In this document: piece after piece, positions 23,863 to 35,332 of the stretch
Layout: every line of letters starts with the position of its first letter
Position numbering within the stretch: position 1 is the first letter of the stretch
Source of the DNA: Thereva unica
Taxonomy: Eukaryota > Arthropoda > Insecta > Diptera > Therevidae
Direction: 5' to 3'
NCBI GenBank assembly: GCA_949987705.1
Contig: OX465281.1
Coordinates: 1,156,001 to 1,220,000, forward strand
DNA length: 64,000 nucleotides
Translations under genes and position numbers: made by a program
The notes under the pieces: generated by a model
Databases searched by the model: none
Told to the model about the DNA's origin: nothing
The model's input: the letters and a program-made list of their open reading frames with translations, nothing else

Positions 23863-25645
23863 TATCTCTGTGTGAAGATCAGATTTTCCTTCTCCTAGTT
23901 TTCAGTGCATTTTTTTGGTATTTTTGTTGTTATTTTGGAGTGTTTTCTTCTAGCTGTTTTCCACCGAAAACCACTGTTTTTCACGGTCTTCTTCATATTT
24001 TCTATCGCTTTTTCGCGCTGTTCTTTGTGTGTTGGAAGTGTGTAATAGCAGCAAATCGAGAAACTTTCGCGCAATTACTGGGATTTTTTCAACACCTGAG
24101 CTCGGTTTTTTTACCTTTGCAAAAGTAGTAAATTACAACTTTTACTTATTGTTAACAACGAAAAAGAAAGAGAAAAACGCGGTTTTTAACTTAGCTTTTG
24201 CGGGAAATTAGCGCAGCAGTGCAGTCGAGGCTGACTTACAATCACAGCGAATCATATTTTCGCTTTTCGCCGCGTTTTAACGCCCGATGACTTAATCGCC
24301 GTCGTTCTGCTGAAAATCGCTGTGATAAAATTTAATTTATCTTAAATATGTGCGCGGCGGAGGCGATAATCACTTGCATTAACAACAACGAAAACATTTT
24401 TACATAATTCTCGGTGTTTTGCATCGGGCGACACGCGATGCCTAATAATAAGAATAATAACGCTGTGACAGTGACCTTGGGATAAAGTGCAGAAATTATG
24501 GATAAACATGGAAAAAAGATAAAATCCGAAAAAGTGCCTTGAAAATAGTTAAAAATCGTGAGATTTGCTTACATAATCCGTGGAAAGTGATAAAATAGTG
24601 ATTTTAATAATGCCAATAAAAAAAGATATAAAATCGCTAATCCAGATCAAGTGTCGGGAACTGGTTCCCCATTATAAATGGATATGTCGAATTGGGGAAC
24701 GACTCGATGTTTCTGTCCCAATTAATCGATGAAAAATCGCGAATTTCAGTTTTATGGGCGTTCCTGCTACGTTCCGGAGCGGGACTGCCTTATTTTTATA
24801 TTTTATTTGTTTTGAATTTTTAATTATTTTATTATTTGGGATTTTTTCACCATCCAGGAGATTATGCAAAATTTTTGACTAAAAAAACTTGAAAATTTAT
24901 GCTTTTGGTCGAAACGATTTTTACAAGGTGTTGACGCTTTTTCGGGGAGCAAACTGGATTCCTGATATTTTTCCTTGGATTTTACACCTGTGTTTTTGCT
25001 TGTTTCCCAAATTACTGTCATTGTTTTTCGTATTGATTTCTTTTCGGCAGCTTATTTCCACAAAGTTAAACACAGGAATTGGAAGAAAAAAACATAAAAT
25101 ATTGAATGAATCGATTATCTGGAAATGATTCATTTCAGGCGAAAATTATTTGTTTTTGGTGATAAATAATTTGCAGAGAAAAGATTTGCATAAATAGAGT
25201 TTTTTGGTTTTTAGATGGTGCGCCTTTGGAGCAGTAGTTTTAGCTGTTCGTGTTATATTTAATCCTTCAGTTAACCGAAAAGTAATTCACTGAACAAACT
25301 GCTTCAATTGTTGCAATGACTTCGCGACTTTTTCACCATTTTTGCAGTGAATTTTCACTATATCAAAAACCTACATTTTACTTGTCAAATGTCATAATGA
25401 CAATTGCATGCTGACAATTCAAAATGGCGCGCGATCTTTAAAATGACATCGTCGCACAGGCGATTTTTCATTTAATTCTTCTATCTAGTCCTAGTACTCA
25501 CTTCAGGAAGGCTCTGCCAGTGAATGTGAGAATTTAGGGGATTGATACATGTCTTTATAACCATATACTATACAGCTAATGACTTTTAGGTCTGTTTGGC
25601 TGTCTAACTTTTCATAGATAGCTGATATGCTGACATGATATTTAA
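23863..25645. other. AT-rich unique sequence
   Basis: T-rich sequence up to about 24200, then AT-rich. There is no convincing splice donor after the candidate Inr/DPE promoter, and no coding or transposon motif. The 23588-23827 part just upstream holds a short GTC repeat at 23610-23625. Confidence 0.4.
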
Positions 25646-25903
25646 TACGTATACATGATGAGTTGAACTCAGGTCGAACCCGAGTCCAACTACATGCAGA
25701 CGCAAGTCGAGTTGATTTAGGATCGACTGAGCTCTTCTCAGCTATGCTACCTGGGTTGAGTTAAAATTTAGACACGAGTTCAGTAGTTGAATTTAGCTGA
25801 CAGCAGCATCTTTGTGTTTTGTTTGTGATTTTTTATAACGTGTAGTGTTTTTTTATTTTCAACTCAACCTCAAATCAACTATTCAACTCATCAGGTATAC
25901 GTA
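25646..25903. mobile_element. inverted-repeat element, MITE-like
   Basis: TACGTATACATGATGAGTTG on the left and the reverse complement of the right end (TACGTATACCTGATGAGTTG) differ by one base over about 22 bp. The 258-bp interior is rich in degenerate GAGTTGA and CAACTC motifs and has no coding potential. The target duplication is unclear. Confidence 0.5.
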
Positions 25904-25984
25904 GTAATAGATTGCTGGCGGAGACAGATTTGTAAAATATCCCCAGGCTTACTGCCAGTCTGAATCTGGGTCTGTAAACACAAT

Positions 25985-26267
25985 CACCCTTATTCCACAC
26001 TCCGACGTAATGATATTTTTTCTCCGAATCCCGAATATGACATTCCGCACTCCGAATCTTTTTTTCGGAACTTTTTGTTATTCTAAACTCCGACGAAACA
26101 CCAAACACCAAAGAGTTCGAAAAAAATTGTTTTGACATTTAACAGCTGTTTTTCGGAGTTAATGGCTTTAACGCGGACCGTTCGTGGTGCAGAATATCAG
26201 AATATGTTACGTCGTAGCGTAAAGTTTACGTCGTAGAAGTCTTCCGACGGAGTGTGGAATAAGGGTG
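25985..26267. mobile_element. MITE with 23-bp inverted repeats
   Basis: The ends CACCCTTATTCCACACTCCG are identical on both sides over 20 bases, and 22 of 23 bases match overall. The element is 283 bp and is flanked on both sides by AAT. No transposase remains. It lies only about 80 bp from the previous inverted-repeat element. Confidence 0.7.
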
Positions 26268-27159
26268 AATAGCTTCGGCTGAGCCTTCTTTTTTTATTTT
26301 AACGATCCTGATATCGAAACCCTGAACTTGGAATCGAAGCTGTATAGAATCGGTATGAATCTACGAATCCAAACAGGATTCGTTTTAAAACCTTGAATAT
26401 ACCTAGGTATGCGGTTGCGCATATCTTCAGCGCTGCTATAATCACAAAGAAGACCATTCGAATCACTTCAGAATAGCCTATGGTTTTTCTTTTTTTGGAT
26501 CTGTGACCTGGGCTGCATAGTCTGACCATTGATTTGATGCTTACAATGTATGATCAGTTGATCTCTGCTGAAAAATCTCTTCAAGCGTCACCAAAACCAT
26601 AGACGAACCCAGGAGGTTTTATGTGTTTAATTATGTTCCACATTACAATATGCATACATATGTATTGGTAAATCTTTAGAAAGGAGCTCCAGACCAAAAC
26701 GCTTCAAAATTGTTTGGAGGTATTCAGAGTGATTTTTGAGTTTTCCAATAATAATTTCAAGGCGGGGGAAACATATTTTTCTTATCAAAACGAGGAATAT
26801 TGTGAACTGGGGCTCTAGGGCAAAACCAGAGTGTTTTATCAAGTTTGGTGTTGCGCGCAGGTCGGCGGCAGAGACGGGCGGGGGAGGATAAACATACAAT
26901 TTGTCAGCACTCAAAAATCACTCTGAATCCCTAATTTTTTTCCTTTTCTCTATATGATGTTACCTTAGAGGCGGCCACATAGCCATTTTTGCCGTCTATT
27001 CAGATTTTCTTAAAATTCTGGACCGACTCCAACGAAAAAAACTGCTTGGTGTAAACCTGACCTATGTGGTGAACGTAGTTCCAGGCTTTTGTTAAAATAT
27101 GGCACTCTGTTATGTTGGATGAACTTAAAACTATTGCGATTTTAGATTGGGAGTACCTT

Positions 27160-27650
27160 TCTATTAGGGTTGTCCACCTATAAAATAGTTTAGTATTATT
27201 TCGATGCAATATATCGAGATTGCGCATCGATGTTTTCCGATACATCGGTTAGAAACATCGATATTTTCTCAAAATTAAGTTTATTACATCACTAAGCTGT
27301 AGTCAGCCCCTGACGATTTCAGCTGCTTTAGAAAATAAACGTTCAGATTGAACTGAAAATCGGGTGAAAACGTCGTTTGTAGAGAAGAGGGTAACAGGGG
27401 ACGATACAGTTCGTTAGAAAAGTTGGCTTGAGTGAAAGCCCATTCGACTTTTCATCGAATTGAAAAACGGAATGGACAATTGCAGCAGATTTGTGCTGGT
27501 TAGTTGTTGGCCTGCGTGAAACTGACCAGTTTAGATTAGATTCGATGTTTTATGAAAAATACATCCATGCTTTTAATAAATAAATAGCTTTTCAAAGCAT
27601 CGTATCGATTCGATGTATCGATGTACATACATACATATATCCAATATCCC
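27160..27650 (-). mobile_element. hAT transposon remnant, internally deleted
   Basis: On the minus strand at 27356-27290 the frame reads SVQSERLFSKAAEIVRG, matching the hAT C-terminal dimerisation motif (SVPSERLFSxAGxIVxxxRxxLS). A stop and LSDVINLIL follow. The outer parts contain mirrored CGATACATCG-type motifs (27220-27265 and 27598-27625) near AGGG / CCCT ends typical of hAT elements. Most of the transposase is missing. Confidence 0.55.
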
Positions 27651-30600
27651 TACTTGACGTAAGTGGCACAGCGGTGTAATTCCTCAAAAAAATTCAGTAC
27701 CATTTGTCCTGAAATTAATGTTGTTGTCGTATTTGGCAAAGATAATTGTATTTTCAACCACTACCTGTTCTGTCAGTGGTCGCCTTCGCACAGAAGGATA
27801 AATCTCTTAACTGAATTTCGAAAATAGTTATTAACATATATAATGGCCCCCGCCCACTATCTCGCTAAACTTACGGTACCTTCTCTATCGTTCCCACACC
27901 AGCAGAGGAGAATCTCTCTCCCAACGCTTCGACGCAAACGAATTGTTACCGTCGCATAACAACATCGGCCTAATGACGAGACAATGACATCTGCCGGCAT
28001 TTAACGATCGCCATTTGATGGTATTGTGACCGCCAAAAACAAAAACCGGTCGCGAACATTTACAATTCCTTACATAAGCCTCCGCGCGACTGTTCGGTTG
28101 GGCTTAGTGGAGACATAGATCCAAGCAGAGGCGAAGGCCGCCCAGAGTATCTTAATCTTAATTGGAGGCATTACGACCAGCATTCAACCACTTAAGATAG
28201 GCCCAAGATCCAAATCGGACTCGGTCTAGTCTAGACTTGGGATGTCTAATCGCATGCCACCCGCCGACCCAAGACTTGACACTCGAATCCCCTCCCCTCG
28301 TTCGCTTTTGTGCGGGGCAATAAATCACCGGGGAATATCATTACTGCTTACAATTACATCGATTACACTCGCCGTGAAGAGCTCGTAATTCGCGTGTAAT
28401 TGGACAATCGGTCCGCTTGCTCCTTGGTTGCTGGTCTTCATCCGCGGAGCTGAAGGTGAGCCGCGTCCGACGTCCGACGAATCTTAATTTCGGCGAGCGA
28501 TAATTCGTATTATTCCGGAGCGGCTCGCTCTGTTTTAATGAATTTTTAATCGAACCGCTTTGTTGGCCGTTTGTTGTTTGCATTTCAATGCGAATGGCTT
28601 CCATTGATGAATTTGTGATGGGATTAGCTGGAGCTGCGCGTCAACTTGGATACTGGAGCTGAACCTGAAAACGCGCAAGCGCCGAGCATTGCCGCATTCC
28701 TCGATCGCGCGCTGGCAATTTCCCGGTTATTAATGTCAGATTGGTAAATTGGGATTTGGTTGTTAATGAAGACTTTTTTCCTGGGCTTCTATGCCTTAAA
28801 GCGTCCCAATGTTTTATGGGCGTTCATGGGCTTGATTGGTCCGAGAACTCAATTTCCAGTGGCATGCAGCAGATCTATATACCTGTAGTACATGCCATAG
28901 GAATGCACAGGAAATGAATAGAGATTATTTAAAATTTTCGGTATCAGCCATGCTTAGTTGTTTGCAACTTCACCTGAAACGTTTATCGTCATTTACTAAT
29001 AGTATCGTATTATGCACATCGTGTGGATGATCGAACGTGCCAAAACAGTTGTGTGTTGCTCGTTGGACATTGATTCACCAGCAGGAAGTCGAATAACTCA
29101 TTGATAACGATAACATGATCAGATTGTTTGAGTCGAACTCACATTATGGCACGCGATATTTGTGTGTAGTTGATGATGTAAGCATCCAACCACGACCAAA
29201 TCTTTACTTTGATCAAAAAGCTCGTTTCTTCTTTTAGTTCATCGTAAATTCCGAACTGATTGCAAATCAGGCAAATATTGTAGATGAAATATAACTTTCT
29301 TGCTCACTTCCTTCGTGTCACGTGGATACAGATTCTTTAGGAACAAACTTCAAACATTAGACTCGGTGGGAGCTGAGGAAGTTTGTACCAAAAAGCTATG
29401 CAAATGACGATCACGATTTCCGCCTTCAGTACAGGAGGTGCTTACAGAATTTAAGAACACAGTTATTGGTGCAGGGAGTTCTATTAGTGGTCAATTCAAT
29501 CGTGCTCCACAAATAATAATAAACAAGATTGTAGACACACGACTTTGGAAGGAAAGCATTTGGGCAAAAGAGTCCCCTTCGAACCCCAAACGATGTAGCG
29601 CAAAATTTGATTGGAACGCCATCAGCAAATTTTTCAATCCGACGATTGACTACAGTGACCACAATATCTTTGTCTAAAGTCACCTGAAGAAGCTTACATC
29701 TATTATAGCCCCTCATTAAACTCTGATTCCTCTCTCTTCCTAATCTCTTTGAGTTGACAAGTTTTGCATCATGTCGCTATAGGTCATCACACGACGAGTA
29801 AACATTCATTTCAAATTTGGCTAGTTTGGTGAATAGGGCATTCTCTAACCTACTTCTATTATTAGAACCCGCCTCCGACTTTGCACGGTCGCCATGTTTA
29901 AAATCTTTGAATCCGAGATACTTCGAACGCCAATCTGAACTTTTACCGCCAACTTACAACAGATCTTATAAGGAAAAGCGGAAAGGCGCAAAACCATGAT
30001 GGTGCGTGGAATCGAACCGCGGATCTCGGCCATGGTAGTCGGTAGCCTCAACCCCTGGTTTTCTGACCCCCCCAAATCGCTGATCGATATTTGATACTTT
30101 AGTGCCACCCTCCGAAATTCGGCTCAATTTCCCACGTTATCAGTTTCCTGTGTTTACTTTCGATTTCCCCCCAAGCATTTCTGTTTCGCCAACACTAATT
30201 GAAAAAGTTCCCCTCTCGTCCCGCACAAATATTTCCGTAATTTTGTTCGTTGACCTTAAACCACTCACAAGCTCCGTCAATATTTGCCGAAAGAACCAAA
30301 TGGGACCGCACCTGAAATGCTCCGCGCCGTGAAATCTTAGATTCACAAAAGAGTCCCGTGGACCAAGATCCGAGTGTCTTCGCAGACAATTTACTTTGGC
30401 AACAAACCAACCCCAGATGTTCACACTCTAGTCGACATCGCTACTTCGGAAGTGGCTTGGCGCCGAACAGCGCGAAAATCTGTCGAATGGTCCTCCGTCT
30501 GCCGCTCGAAATCCGCTTTTCATATCCAAATATCGGAGGCTCTTGGCCAAAGATTTTCATCTCGAGATCGCGCGGCGATGAATCTATTCTAGCGTCGTCG

Positions 30601-30854
30601 TCGTCAGCCCGCGAATACTTGGTCCCAGACCGAGTGCTGAACACGAACGTTTGTAAACATTTGCTCAACGATTTCTGTTGTCGCTTTTCAGCCGTAATCT
30701 CTTAAGTACGCTCTCGAGCTTATCAGTGAAGTGGTTGAGGTCACATGGAACCCGCTGCTGCTGCTATATCTAGGCCGCCGCTGTTCACCTGTGTTGCTTA
30801 ATCGCAGTCACTGTAGTCGTAGATAGCCTCTTAATTAGTGCGTACTTTTCGACA
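27651..30854. other. mostly unique sequence between the hAT remnant and the candidate first exon
   Basis: 27840-28740 and 30090-30850 are GC-rich and CpG-containing, and 28750-29990 is more AT-rich. Apart from the minus-strand SINE head at 29997-30060, I recognise no gene or element. Overlapping frames on both strands at 30100-30700 have no family features. Confidence 0.4.
29997..30060 (-). mobile_element. tRNA-derived SINE head, minus strand
   Basis: Read on the minus strand this gives GGTTGAGGCTACCGACTACC, ATGGCCGAGATCCGC and the B box GGTTCGATTCCACGCACC. The CTACC, GAGATCC and GGTTCGA blocks line up with the heads at 6978 and 48068. The body is not visible. Confidence 0.5.
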
Positions 30855-30906
30855 ATGACGAAACCCGCCTTGGTAGCCTGTGTCGATCTGCTGCAAACGG
30901 CGCCAG
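30855..30906 (+). CDS. candidate alternative first coding exon (MTKPALVACVDLLQTAP)
   Basis: The ATG has a good context (GACAATG, A at -3). It opens 17 codons, MTKPALVACVDLLQTAP, that run into a donor CCAG|GTATGC with one base left over. This is the same phase as the recognised first coding exon. Splicing to 43213 would give ...QTAP-DERDAIQKKTFTKW. The segment sits in a GC-rich unique region upstream of the LINE. The short hydrophobic N-terminus resembles the style of alternative first exons in plectin. The evidence is phase, start context and donor only. The chance of a matching phase alone is one in three. Confidence 0.35.
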
Positions 30907-31213
30907 GTATGCACTTTCCAGCGTGCATTTACCTGTGAAAACGCAAACACAAGCGTTGCGTAATGGCAGAAAAATCCAGTCCCCAGCTTCAATCGGACGA
31001 AATCGCTTCGTGCGCCTTCTGTAAATTTGCTCTAAGAAAAAACGTCAAACATTTTGTGTCAACTCAGTTGGAAAATCGAGAAGAAAAAATCCCAGAAATT
31101 ACCCAGAACTCCCCCCTCCATTTCAGCTTTTAGGCAACAAAAGTACTGCACACCCCCGAAAAACAAAAGTGACGAATTTTCAAAAATGTTCACGGACGGA
31201 TGAAGTTTGACTG

Positions 31214-31495
31214 TTGATAACGAAACAACGAAAGCAATTTTGTGATGTGAAAGTTTTCCTCTTGCATAAATTGAATCTGGGATTTACTGCTGACAGCGTT
31301 GTTCGTTTGAGCGAAAGCTTGTCGCCAAAAAATGAAGACATTTTTCGTTCGGCAAGAAAGCTTCAATTGAGGAACCTCGTCGCCGCGGTATTTTCACGAC
31401 AAGGTCGGATTTTTGTTCAGCTGGACAAAAATCAAAGACCTCAAATATTTAAGTCTGTCCTTGACCTGAATGAAGCCATTTCTGTCAAGCCCTAA
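31214..31495 (+). pseudogene. LINE ORF1 C-terminal part, 5'-truncated
   Basis: The open frame of 93 codons ends FTADSVVRLSESLSPKNEDI followed by FRSARKLQLRNLVAAVFSRQ, GRIFVQLDKNQRPQIFKS and VLDLNEA. This is the C-terminal pattern of CR1/Daphne-type ORF1 proteins (xSLTxxNxxIFxxARKL...VWxRNGxIFVxxD...IxSxxDLNxL), which bind the element's RNA. Zinc-finger and N-terminal parts are absent, so the copy was 5'-truncated on insertion or starts inside ORF1. It belongs with ORF2 at 31837. Confidence 0.6.
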
Positions 31496-31836
31496 CTTTG
31501 GAGAAGCATCCTGCTATACTGTGGAGCATTTGTTTGCTATGTTTTCATTTTATTTTATTTTTTCTTTACTCTTAGTTTTAATTTTAATTTTTATCCTCTT
31601 AGTTTTGATTTTAAATTTAAGTTGTTATAAGTTCTTAATTTTTTTACTTTTAGTTTTGATTTTAATTTTAAGTTTCTATAGAATTTGTATGTACTATGTT
31701 GCCTCTTTTCTTGGCTATTCTTCTTCCTCTTTATCTGTCCCTTCTTATCCTGTCTTTTATTCCTTCTTCTATTTAACATTTTTAGCTTGTTTCTTACTGA
31801 CTTTTGAGGTTGTGACTGTGCTCATTTCTTGCATTT

Positions 31837-34659
31837 ATGTATCAGTTTCCTGATAGAGTGCACAAACAGGGAAGACTGCTAAACATCCTTTGCTCCACCT
31901 CCTCTGGACTTAACATATGTGTTCTAAATGCGAGAAGTCTGAACAACAAAATGGATGAATTGAGATGGATGTTTGATCAAACAAAGATACAGATTGTGCT
32001 TGTGAGTGAGACTTGGTTAAAAGCAGGAATCCCCTCCTCTTTTGTTTCCCTTCGTAATTTTGTGTTACATCGTGGTGATCGGCTTGACCGCACTGGTGGT
32101 GGTGTCGCTGTATATGTGACCTCTTCGCTCTCCTCAAGAGTGCTCGGTAAGTCTAATGGCTTACAATTCGAGTTTATTGCTGTTGAGGTAAAATCTTCAT
32201 ATGACAAATGTGTTGTTATCAGCGTATACTGTCCTCCCAATGCCTTCAATTCCGATATCGCGAATGAGTTCTCCGATCTTGTTTCTTCTCTTTCTCACCA
32301 CTATGAGAACATAATTGTTGCGGGTGACTTTAATGCTGATCTGCTCAAAATCAATCCTCGTGCGAATGCTCTTAGATATTTATTTGAGACATTGGACTTG
32401 CATATTCTAAATAATCTACCAACATTTCTTAATTGTCAAAACCCATCCTTGCTTGATGTCCTAGCTACTACCTGCACTGATGCAGTGTTAAAGCATCATC
32501 AACTTTCCCCCCCTAGCTTTCTGGACCATGACCTATTATTTCTTTCCGTTCAGTTCTCTCTTGGTGTGCTCTCCGTATCTAGTTCGTATACTTTTCGTGA
32601 TTTTAGTAACATCAATGTTGATCAAATGTCTGAAGCTGCCTCCGCCATTCCTTGGGATGTTATCTATCGTACTAATTGTGTTGACGCTAAAGTAAGTTTG
32701 CTGACTCTATTTACTCAATCTCTCTTTGATCAATGTGTGCCGCTGGTCACAAGAAGCCGTAGGCCATCCTCACCCTGTCCTTGGTTTTCTAGTGAAATCC
32801 GTGACCTGATAAGTCAGCGAGAGTGCATGTACAGGCGTTTTCGCAAGACTAGGATCCTTAGATATCTTAATGCCTATAAACAGCTTCGCAACCTCGTCAC
32901 TAGTAAAGTCAAATCACGAAAACGTAGTTTTTATGCCCGTAAGCTTGATCCCTCTTTAAACACCAAGCAACTCTGGTCCAACCTTCGCTCACTGGGCATA
33001 CATGCTACTGCACCCTCCCATTTTGATATCGATGTTGACCTTCTAAATCGCTCATTCATTCAATCCCCTCCTGCTTTCCCTATCTCCCGATCTTTCTCAG
33101 TCCTTCCGCATAGTACTGATGGCTTTGCTTTCCGCTGTGTGGACCCCTCGGAAGTTTTTGAAATACTGCTCTCCATTTCGTCAAGCTGCATCGGTTATGA
33201 TGAAATCTCTCCACGGTTTTTCAAGCTGCTCGCCCCCTTAATTTTGAATATCATTACGCATGTTTTTAATTACTGCCTGACTACTTCTCAAGTTCCCTTG
33301 TTGTGGAAAAAAGCCATAGTGATCCCCTTACCGAAAAAATCGTCCCCTGCTGATCTCTCAGATTTCCGTCCCATTAGCATTCTTCCTTTCCTTGCTAAAG
33401 CCTTCGAGAAAACTGTTTTCATTCAAGTCCAGCGCTACCTTGAATCTAATAGCCTTATTTCTGAATATCAATCTGGTTTCCGTAAAAATCATAGTTGCGA
33501 AACAGCTATACTAAAGGTTACTACTGACATTCGCTCTGCGCTTGATAAAGGTGATGTTGCAGTATTAGTGCTTCTTGATTTTTCGAAAGCCTTCGACTCG
33601 GTGGTGCACACGATCCTGCTTTCCAAACTAAGTCAGCGCTATCGCTTCTCTTCTTCTGCTACACGGCTTTTCTCCTCTTTGCTATCTAATCGTTTTCAAT
33701 GTGTTCGTCATAATAATGTTGTATCATCTCTCCTACAGGTGCCTTCTGGTGTTCCACAAGGTTCAATTCTTGGTCCTCTACTATTTTCATTATATATTAA
33801 TGATCTCCCCTCTACTATTGGCCACTGCTCCTTTCATCTATATGCTGATGATCTCCAATTGTATACTTCTTGCCCTCCTTCACAGATTGATTCTTGTATT
33901 TCTGACTTGAATAGCACTCTTTCTCGAATAAATGAGTGGAGTGCTCTCAATTTCCTTAAATTAAACCCTAAAAAATCACAAGTACTTGTGTTAAGTCGTA
34001 GCTCTATGCTCCCCGTCAGAATGCCACTCATTTGTCTGGATAACATACCTCTTCCTATTGTTGATCGGGTCCATAATCTTGGTATTGCTATTAATGTCAA
34101 ATTAACCTGCTGTGATCAAGTTTCACTAATGCTCTCCAAAATCTATGGGACTTTACGTAAGCTCTGGCTTTATGGTAGTCTCCTATCACCCACAATTCGT
34201 TCAATGCTTGTAAAATCTCTCATTCTCCCGCACTTCCTCTATGGCTCACTTGTTTACATTGTGTATGATTCATCCTGTCGTCAACGACTTAATGTTGCAT
34301 TCAATGACTGCTTACGCTTTATCTTCCACTTGAGAAGATCGGATCATGTATCATCGGTTCGGAATTCACTAATAGGCTGTAACCTCTTTTGCTTTTTCGA
34401 TATTATGACACTAGCTCTTCTACACAAAGTCTTCTACGCTAAAAGCCCTTCTTACCTATCCGACTTCCTTACCCCCTTGCAAACCTCGAGATCACTTAAA
34501 TTTCTTATACCAGCCCATCGGTCTCGAATTGGTAGTCGTTCCTTTTTTGTGCACGCGATTAGACTCTGGAATGATCTTCCCTCCTCTTTACAAAGAATTA
34601 GCACAGTCACCACTTTCAGGAAACAAGTTTTTCTTCTTCTATCCACCTCTTCTCTATAG
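31837..34659 (+). CDS. LINE ORF2: AP endonuclease plus reverse transcriptase
   Basis: An uninterrupted 940-residue frame. The endonuclease (about residues 25-245) shows LNARSLNNKMDEL, VSETWL, TGGGVAVYV, IIVAGDFNADLL and SFLDHDLL, so the catalytic Asn, Glu, Asp/Asn and His positions are kept. The reverse transcriptase (about 470-760) shows IPLPKKSSPADLSDFRPIS, YQSGFRKNHSCETAILKV, LLDFSKAFDSV, SGVPQGSILGPLLFSLYIND and the catalytic HLYADDLQLY. The C terminus has FVHAIRLWNDLPSSLQ. It nicks DNA and copies the element's RNA by target-primed reverse transcription in the nucleus. Lack of stops or frameshifts suggests recent insertion. The exact start Met is uncertain; upstream frames are T-rich. Confidence 0.95.
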   Translation: MYQFPDRVHKQGRLLNILCSTSSGLNICVLNARSLNNKMDELRWMFDQTKIQIVLVSETWLKAGIPSSFVSLRNFVLHRGDRLDRTGGGVAVYVTSSLSSRVLGKSNGLQFEFIAVEVKSSYDKCVVISVYCPPNAFNSDIANEFSDLVSSLSHHYENIIVAGDFNADLLKINPRANALRYLFETLDLHILNNLPTFLNCQNPSLLDVLATTCTDAVLKHHQLSPPSFLDHDLLFLSVQFSLGVLSVSSSYTFRDFSNINVDQMSEAASAIPWDVIYRTNCVDAKVSLLTLFTQSLFDQCVPLVTRSRRPSSPCPWFSSEIRDLISQRECMYRRFRKTRILRYLNAYKQLRNLVTSKVKSRKRSFYARKLDPSLNTKQLWSNLRSLGIHATAPSHFDIDVDLLNRSFIQSPPAFPISRSFSVLPHSTDGFAFRCVDPSEVFEILLSISSSCIGYDEISPRFFKLLAPLILNIITHVFNYCLTTSQVPLLWKKAIVIPLPKKSSPADLSDFRPISILPFLAKAFEKTVFIQVQRYLESNSLISEYQSGFRKNHSCETAILKVTTDIRSALDKGDVAVLVLLDFSKAFDSVVHTILLSKLSQRYRFSSSATRLFSSLLSNRFQCVRHNNVVSSLLQVPSGVPQGSILGPLLFSLYINDLPSTIGHCSFHLYADDLQLYTSCPPSQIDSCISDLNSTLSRINEWSALNFLKLNPKKSQVLVLSRSSMLPVRMPLICLDNIPLPIVDRVHNLGIAINVKLTCCDQVSLMLSKIYGTLRKLWLYGSLLSPTIRSMLVKSLILPHFLYGSLVYIVYDSSCRQRLNVAFNDCLRFIFHLRRSDHVSSVRNSLIGCNLFCFFDIMTLALLHKVFYAKSPSYLSDFLTPLQTSRSLKFLIPAHRSRIGSRSFFVHAIRLWNDLPSSLQRISTVTTFRKQVFLLLSTSSL

Positions 34660-35058
34660 CTTTCCCTTCTTTCTTCTACTTTCTAATATCCAAAGTTCCC
34701 CTCTTTCTATCTACTATTGAACAATCTTGATATTCCTCTTAACTCTAGCTGTTCTCTATTCTGTTTGGTATTAAGCTTAGACTAGGTATTTTTCTTTCCA
34801 TGTTTGAATTCAAACTATATTGATTTGTACTCTAAAAGATGTAAGTCTTGTGTACTTCCTTATGTATAAAATAAATTGAATTGAAATTGAATAAGGAGAA
34901 GCTTACCCCAGTGCCATTTTGATTCGAGAATTCCAATTGTGAAAAGTGCTTCTATGAATAATATTGAAAAGAGTGAATTGTGAACCCGAACGCTAGACTA
35001 ACTCGGACTAGACAGTGATAATAAATGTGCCAGTTTTGAACGAGCCAGACTCAACGAA

Positions 35059-35332
35059 ATGTCGACTCAGTCCTACTACAAAGACCGACTTGGATTCGAC
35101 CCGCGGGAGGTGCTGTACGAGTCGGCCAGCGGCAGTGGCGCCGTGAAGGGTGGCCGCCACCAGTCGCCCCACCACAACAGAATCTCAGTTTCGCCGGGCA
35201 ACCACTACGACCAGTACGACAGCCCGGCGAAGCGAGCGAAACAGACCCAGGGCGGCTACGAGGATGCTCTGACCCAGTTCAAAGGTACCATGTCCGTTTG
35301 GGAGTATTTTGTCGAAAATTGGGACCTCACAG
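35059..35332 (+). CDS. shot: shot (spectraplakin) first coding exon
   Basis: This is the N-terminal coding exon of the giant actin-microtubule crosslinker Short stop. It encodes 91 residues and leaves one extra base (phase 1). The head is rich in Gly, Ser, His and Tyr and begins MSTQSYYKDRLGF. It ends with MSVWEYFVENWDLT, which leads into the first CH domain. The ATG has a purine at -3. The donor is ACAG|GTATGT at 35333. Joined to the exon at 43213, the split codon becomes Asp and gives the family-typical ...DLT-DERDAIQ junction. The head is disordered-looking and would be cytoplasmic, N-terminal to the actin-binding domain. Upstream, only about 165 bp separate the ATG from the 3' tail of a LINE. 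The 5' UTR is therefore either very short or begins at a splice acceptor near 34911 (CCCCAG). Assignment to shot rests on the downstream CH exons. Confidence 0.85.

Larger units (their letters stand above)
31200..34893 (+). mobile_element. CR1/L2-group LINE with intact ORF2, 5'-truncated
   Basis: The element holds an ORF1 C-terminal part, a T-rich 340-bp spacer made of TTTTAGTTTTAATTTTAA-like repeats, an intact ORF2 and a 3' end of ATAAATTGAATTGAAATTGAA. The short TTGAA-type terminal repeat and the absence of a poly(A) tail fit the CR1/L2 side of the non-LTR tree. The 5' boundary is approximate. Its 3' end lies about 165 bp before the shot start codon, in the same orientation. Confidence 0.85.
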
